Of a stretch of DNA of 24,315 nucleotides, positions 19,419-24,315 are shown one piece after another. Both the position numbers and the translations under genes were made by a program. Within the stretch, counting starts at the first letter, position 1, and each line of letters starts with the position of its first letter. Source of the DNA: Lasiosphaeris hirsuta (taxonomy: Eukaryota; Ascomycota; Sordariomycetes; Sordariales; Lasiosphaeriaceae); assembly GCA_030549175.1 (NCBI GenBank), contig JAUKUA010000013.1:1-24315 (forward strand). The letters are read 5' to 3'. The notes beneath the pieces are model-generated. The model worked only from the letters and a program-made list of their open reading frames with translations. It was not told the origin of the DNA and searched no databases.

Positions 19419-21584
19419 ATGCAATTTCCTGGGACTCGCAAATTTTGGGCACTTGCCCTCATCATTGGATTATCAAGATCCGAAGATGCACTAAAACCAC
19501 TCGTGATTCCTGCGAGCCAGCACTTGTAAGGCCACCCTAGATCGCAAGCTTTGGGTGTGATGGTGCTGACATGATCATAGTGAGGGAAACGATGGGCCGT
19601 GGAGCACATTCGATGTCCGGGTGGGGACCCCAGAGCAATACCTCAGGGTGCTGATTTCAACGGCCTCGCCGCATGCACTCGTCGCGGTATCAGAGGGTTG
19701 CTCGGAGGCTGTGTTTGAAACCGCACCTCCAGATTGCGCCGTATCGAGAGGCAAGCTGTTCAGCCTCAATGACTCGTCAACTTGGCACGACTTTGGAATA
19801 TTCGGGCTTGACGAAAATGGCATCGGTCTTGGTGGCAACCTCGGTTACGAACAAAGGGTCCAGTTTGGATTGGATAACTTGGGAATCGGCCTGAATGGGC
19901 CAAGTTTCGAAAACCAGACGGTTGGGGGCATTGCGACCCCTGAGCCGTTCTACCTGTACGTGGAACTCTGATCCTCCATTCGTTCAGGCGTTGACGTTGA
20001 CCTCATCAGTGGGGTATTCGGGCTCAACAACCAACCGTTGAACTTCACCACGTTGGGAAACCACCCATCTCCTTCGTTCCTTACGACACTAAAGGACCAG
20101 GAAAAAATACCAAGTCTGAGCTGGAGTTACACAGCCGGTGCCCAATACCGTGAGTGCACTCGACAAGATTGGGATAACAGCGGAACCTCTCCTGACAGTT
20201 TGGTAGGCCTCAAACAAGTCTACGGGCAACTCATCCTCTCGGGCTATGACGCGTCGCGATTCCAAGAAAACGCAGTCTCTTTCACCATGGCAGAGGACAT
20301 AACCAGGGACCTTGTCGTCGTCCTTCAGTCCATCAGCTATAGCGGATCCCGATCCGCCACCTTGCTCTCCAACCCCATTAGCATCATGATAGACTCGACC
20401 GACCCGAGCATCTGGCTTCCAGAAGAAGCGTGCAATGCGTTCGAGGAAGCCTTCGGGTTGACGTTGGATGAGGAGTCCGGCCTGTATCTGGTCAACGACA
20501 CACACCGAAACAAGCTCCTCGACTCAAGCGCCGAAGTCTCGTTCCGGCTCTCCGATGTCCAATCAGGAGGAGAAACCGTCACGGTAGTCCTCCCCTACGC
20601 CGCATTCGACCTCACAGCTGAGCCGCCCCTCGTCAAGAGCACAAGCCACTACTTCCCCTTGAAACGCGCAAGCAATTCGACTCAGTTCACCCTCGGCCGC
20701 ACATTCCTCCAAGAAGCGTAAGTCCCACCCCCATCCCTCGACAGCAGCTCCCTGACCCGACCCAGCTACCTCTCCGCCGACTACGAACGCAAAGTCTTTA
20801 ACATCTCCGCCTGCGTCTGGAACCAAGGCGCCAGCGAGGCCATCATCACCATCCCTTCTCTTGGTGGCTCCTCCCCTCCCCACCCTCCTCCCCTTCCTCC
20901 CCCTCCCCCTCCTCCCGCGGCCGCAACCTCTCGGGCGGCGCCATAGCCGGCATCGTTATCGGCTCCACCCTAGGCCTCCTCCTCTTCGCAGGAACAATAG
21001 CCATATTCATCCTCCGCCAACGCCGCAAGTGGATCGGCCACGGCTTTGCCGTCTCCGCGCAGGGCCCAAAACCCTCCCCATCTGTCCTCGAGGGGCCGGT
21101 GTTCCGCACCTCCTCCCGACGTGGCTCCACGCCGGATGGCTCGGTGCCCTTCTCGGCGGATGACGTCTCGGCGAGTAGATCGCGGTCGACGATGGAGCAG
21201 ACGGGACCGGGGCCGGGGCCGGGGCCGGGTGTGCTGGGGGAGAGTGTGGCGCGGGGCTCGACGGTGGAGTTGGACGGGCGGGATACGGCGGTTCGGCCGA
21301 GTGCCGAGTTGGATGGACAGGAGGTGTCGGGGGTGAAGCCTTTGCCGGCGGTGGCGGAGAATCCGAGTGGGGTTTTTGAGCTGCCGGGGAGTGGTGTGGG
21401 GGGTGTTGGTGCACCTCGGGGTGAGCAGGGGACGGGGGATAGAGTGTCGGCCCTGGTGGGAGGTGGGAGGGGGGACGGATCGCCGCCGTCGCCGCTCACG
21501 GCTACGTGGCTGAGGGACAGTGTGGGGGAGGGGGTTTCGCCCCCCGATAGTCCGGCTTATAAGAGGGGTGGACGGCCGTTTTGA
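19419..21584 (+). CDS. Membrane-anchored pepsin-like (A1) protein lacking the first catalytic Asp
   Basis: Exons 19419-19525, 19581-19955, 20010-20717 and 20766-21584; introns of 55, 54 and 48 bp, all GT-AG with TGAC branch points. The signal peptide is MQFPGTRKFWALALIIGLSR. The lumenal part has the pepsin fold landmarks FDVRVGTP and FYLGVFGL, but where the DTGS triad should be it reads ISTASP (Ser62-Thr63-Ala64-Ser65). The second site IDSTDPSIW (Asp289) is kept. So it is probably a non-proteolytic pepsin homologue. After a Pro-rich linker there is one membrane helix (AIAGIVIGSTLGLLLFAG, about 20934-20995), RQRRKW as stop-transfer, and a long Ser/Gly/Pro cytosolic tail. Exon 4 changes frame within the C/T-rich linker (20870-20915); no AG acceptor lies there, so one base is probably missing. 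With that base, about 669 aa. Confidence 0.8.
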
Positions 21585-21869
21585 ATTTGATTGAGATTGT
21601 CGTTAGTCATGTCTATTCTGGCCGTCGAACGTCCCGACTCGGCCGTCACGATTGGCACGGGTGTACAGCGAAAAGGGCTCGACGTGGCTGACACAGAGGA
21701 ACCTTGTCCATCATGTAAAAGAGTTACCAAGGTTGGAGTCCTCGAGGCTTGAGGATGCCATCCAAATCAACTACGCCAACGACAACTTACGTTGAGCATG
21801 AGCGTGTACGATGGGAAAAAGCCATCAGATCCAGCCGAATTCGCCCAGCCTATCTTCTGGGCAGGTGGC
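21585..21869. other. Convergent 3' intergenic region
   Basis: 285 bases between the stop of the pepsin-like gene (plus) and that of the monooxygenase-decarboxylase gene (minus). It holds no gene and presumably both transcription ends. Confidence 0.5.
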
Positions 21870-24315
21870 TCACTCTATCCGCCTACAAGACGACATATCG
21901 GCGACTCCCACGCCCTCCTCCACCTTGGAAAACACAAATCCATAAATCGGCATCGCTGCTAACGCAGACGAAATGTGATGAAGTGTCGGCAAGCTCTCCC
22001 AATCCCCCTCCTCAAACGTTACCTTTGGCTGATGCGCCCAAGCCAGCGACCGCACCGTCTGCTGCGCGACCCTCGCCTCCTCCGCATGGGGGATTACACA
22101 GGCGTACTCTACGTCGGCCTTTCCCGGCTCGCCCGTGGCGGGGACGTACTTGTAGGTCAGCAGGCCGTAGTCCTGCGCGGCCGCATCCGCCGGCATCTCT
22201 TTGAGGCTCTCTGGCGGAACCGATGATAGATCATCGAGCCGGATGTTGAGGAATTCCGCGCCGCGCCAGGAGAGCCGCGCGCTGTAGGAGTCCGTCTTGT
22301 TGTCGACGTCAATGTCGCAGTAGACCTTGTTCATGCCGAGCTCGTCGCGGCCGGAGATGATGGGGTCCGCCAGGTTTTCAAACATGGCTGGGAGATAGGT
22401 GCCGTACACGGCTGTGCCATCTCGCCTACCGTACTCGACGTCGTGCAGGTAGACGCCAAAGTGGGTGTAGCCACGGCCGCCGAGCCAGGACATGTTTCCC
22501 ACCGTGGTAACCAAGATGCTTGCGTACGCGATCGTGGCGGGGCTCCGAAAGCGGAATGACGGCGTAGGTAGGAAGGACTGCAGGTAGGTCCGGGAGGTCT
22601 TGAACATGATGGAGGCTTTGAGGAACGTGCGCTCGGCGTGGCTCCCGTAAGGGTTCCCGAAGCCATCCTGGCGCGGCCCGGGGCACGCTCCGAACGAGAT
22701 GGGCATTCTCCGGAATGCGGGGGCCGCTTAGACCAGAGCCATGTTGCAAAAGCCGCTGCGGAATTATCGAGCTCGTCGAAGCCGAAGGTGTAGTCTGCTC
22801 TCTCTCCAAGTTAGCCGCGGTGCCGTGATTCATGCGCGAGCTCCCCCCCCCCCCTTCCCCCCCGTCACTCACTCACCGTCCATTGCGTCCGCACCAGCCC
22901 CATTCTGCTCAGCGTCCTGTAGCTGGTGAGCTCGGTCGTACCGAATCTTCTCGTAGAGCTTAAGAAGGTCCGGGACATCGTCCGGGCAGTCCCCGCTGGG
23001 AGAACGGTCGCTAGCGCCGCCGAGTCTTCTATGGCTTGGGCGGTGCCTTGTCCATGAACTGGAGAACATCAGCCGTTGGAAGCGCGGTGGGGAGGAGGTG
23101 GACCAACACGAAGGGAATGGATGGGCGGCATCTCCGAGAAGGGCGAGCTTGCCGTTGACCCACGACGGTAGCTTCTCCATGCCTAGCAGCGGCTGGGCTT
23201 TGAGCTGGGCGGGATGGACTTTACGGACTAGCTGCTTTACGGCCGGGTCAAAGCCTCGAAGTAGCTCCAGAACGGGATCGAAAGACTCTAGCTTGTTCCC
23301 CTCTGCACAACGCACTCGAGGTGTTAGCAGCCATCGTGAACCTCGGTTGCCCAGCGAGGATTGGTCAACTCGTACCGGATAAGGACTCGGCGTCAAGACA
23401 CACCAGGGTGAAATATAACGCCTCATCACCGCCGAGGTTGTACATGTCGACTCTCAGGCCGTCGTCACCGTGCCATGTCGTGACGGTGTGGTGGCGGTCT
23501 AGTAGTGGACGAGTTGTGGGATCATTCAGCACGACGTCTCTAGGAATTGTAAAGTCAAAAGCTAACCCCCCAGATCCCAAACGATGTGTGTTTCCCTGGC
23601 CAATTGCCTCTCTCGTCTCGGACTTTGGCGCCGATCAGTAAACTCTCGTTCGGGGCTACGGCATGCAAGCCGGCGCGAGGGCTGCTGGTGGTACTTACGT
23701 GTATACCGTCAGCGCCAATAATCACATCAAAAGTCGCCGGCGTCTCAGGCCGGAACGCAAGGCAGCCGGCCACGGAATCAAGGCTTACAGCCCCCACCGT
23801 GGCGCACACGGTCACAGGGATTCCTAGCCCGTCCTCCGCTGTTGCGATTTCCCGAAGCCTCTCGGAGAGACGAGCTCTAGGGACCAGGTGCCACGGATGC
23901 TGCCATCGCTTGTTGAGGACGGAGAAGTCTTTACAACGTCTCTCATCCCCGGCCGCTCCGAGCTCAGCCAGACTGAGCATCTCGCTTCCCCCGAATGTTT
24001 CAGCGCAAAGGCCCCACCGACGGATTAGGCCGTTCGAGTTAGGACCGAGGTTGACCAAGGCGCTCCCCCCCCGACCATGATCAGGTCGTTCGTAGAGCTT
24101 GCGTTACGTCCCTCAGCGTGAATCCACGGCAACCAAGGGGGGGAATAAACCAACCTCGACTTTGTGGCCCTGAAGGCGGAGGGCGACCGCCACGGACAGA
24201 CCACCCACTCCCGCGCCGACGACAGCAATCTTTAGAGGACTGGGGTATCGCTGGGCCAGCAGATTGCGCGCCGGCCATGCCCCAGGATTCAGAAACTGTA
24301 GCGACCATGGCGCGC
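21870..24315 (-). CDS. FAD monooxygenase fused to acetoacetate-decarboxylase-like domain, 5' end outside window
   Basis: Exons (right to left): 24155 to beyond 24315, 23699-24097, 23376-23622, 23108-23302, 22877-23058, 21870-22794; introns 24098-24154, 23623-23698, 23303-23375, 23059-23107, 22795-22876. N-terminal part: salicylate-hydroxylase-type FAD monooxygenase with the dinucleotide fold KIAVVGAGVGG, the DG motif IIGADGIH and the GD motif LALLGDAAHPF, then LLKLYEKIRYDRAHQLQ and the closing motif DYTFGFDELDNS...WLWSK. After it comes an acetoacetate-decarboxylase-like domain: ISFGACPGPRQDGFGNPY, HFGVYLHDVEY, and ISGRDELGMNKVYCDIDV with the Lys expected to form the Schiff base, ending SSCRRIE. 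Two one-base shifts are needed, at a C run near 22985 and at a G5 (C5) run at 22719-22723; otherwise the second domain would start at its own ATG at 22706. Predicted role: hydroxylation plus decarboxylation of an aromatic or polyketide-like acid. Confidence 0.75.
22843..22863. repeat. C12-TT-C7 tract inside an intron of the monooxygenase gene
   Basis: Homopolymer C12 at 22843-22854 and C7 at 22857-22863, both in the predicted intron 22795-22876, so length changes there would not affect the protein. It is a likely site of length error. Confidence 0.85.

Noticed and set aside
20846..21499. 217-codon minus-strand frame opposite the pepsin-like tail
   Set aside because: Antisense shadow of a low-complexity GC-rich tail; the plus strand carries the membrane helix and splice pattern.

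Overview
The window looks like a filamentous ascomycete (Pezizomycotina, probably Sordariomycetes; the class is inference). The protein-coding genes are GC-rich and carry 48-82 bp introns with GTAAGT-like donors and CTRAC/CTGAY branch points. CT-rich leaders, CCAAT boxes, GPI and pepsin-like secreted proteins, NLR-type proteins and NACHT STANDs are all typical of this group. Several broken genes carry CAA/CAG to TAA/TAG-type stops, as expected from repeat-induced point mutation (RIP).

Layout. 1-2907 (+): a broken C2H2/NB-ARC/TPR NLR that starts before the window. 3213-3520: a 308-base almost pure C run, probably an assembly or sequencing artefact. 3541-4023: a small terminal-inverted-repeat element. 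4100-4806 (-): a decayed APH-like phosphotransferase gene. 5399-9628 (+): an intact 1409-residue NLR with an alpha/beta-hydrolase head, a NACHT domain and a long coiled coil inserted inside the NACHT. 9629-11900: a repeat-rich zone with a TA-flanked 824 bp MITE-like element (10328-11151), a coiled-coil ORF remnant and an orphan YD-repeat-like fragment. 11949-12542 (-): a small DUF7907-like protein. 13055-14961 (-): a secreted type-B carboxylesterase with three exons, one intron being GC-AG. 16094-16432 (+): a broken MYND finger gene. About 16650-17330 (-): an unidentified decayed coding stretch. 17419-18737 (-): a Thr-rich repeat GPI-type surface protein. 19419-21584 (+): a membrane-anchored pepsin-like protein lacking the first catalytic Asp. 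21870-24315 (-): a FAD monooxygenase whose sequence runs directly into an acetoacetate-decarboxylase-like domain, cut by the window end.

The left half is an accessory, NLR- and repeat-rich segment. The right half has mainly secreted or surface proteins plus an oxidative/decarboxylative enzyme of secondary-metabolism type. The genes do not form an obvious single pathway.

A recurring feature is that conserved reading frames are interrupted by single-base indels, mostly in short homopolymers. Together with the poly-C block this suggests that part of the apparent gene decay is sequence error. The in-frame stop codons in the NLR, APH, MYND and coiled-coil remnants cannot be explained that way.
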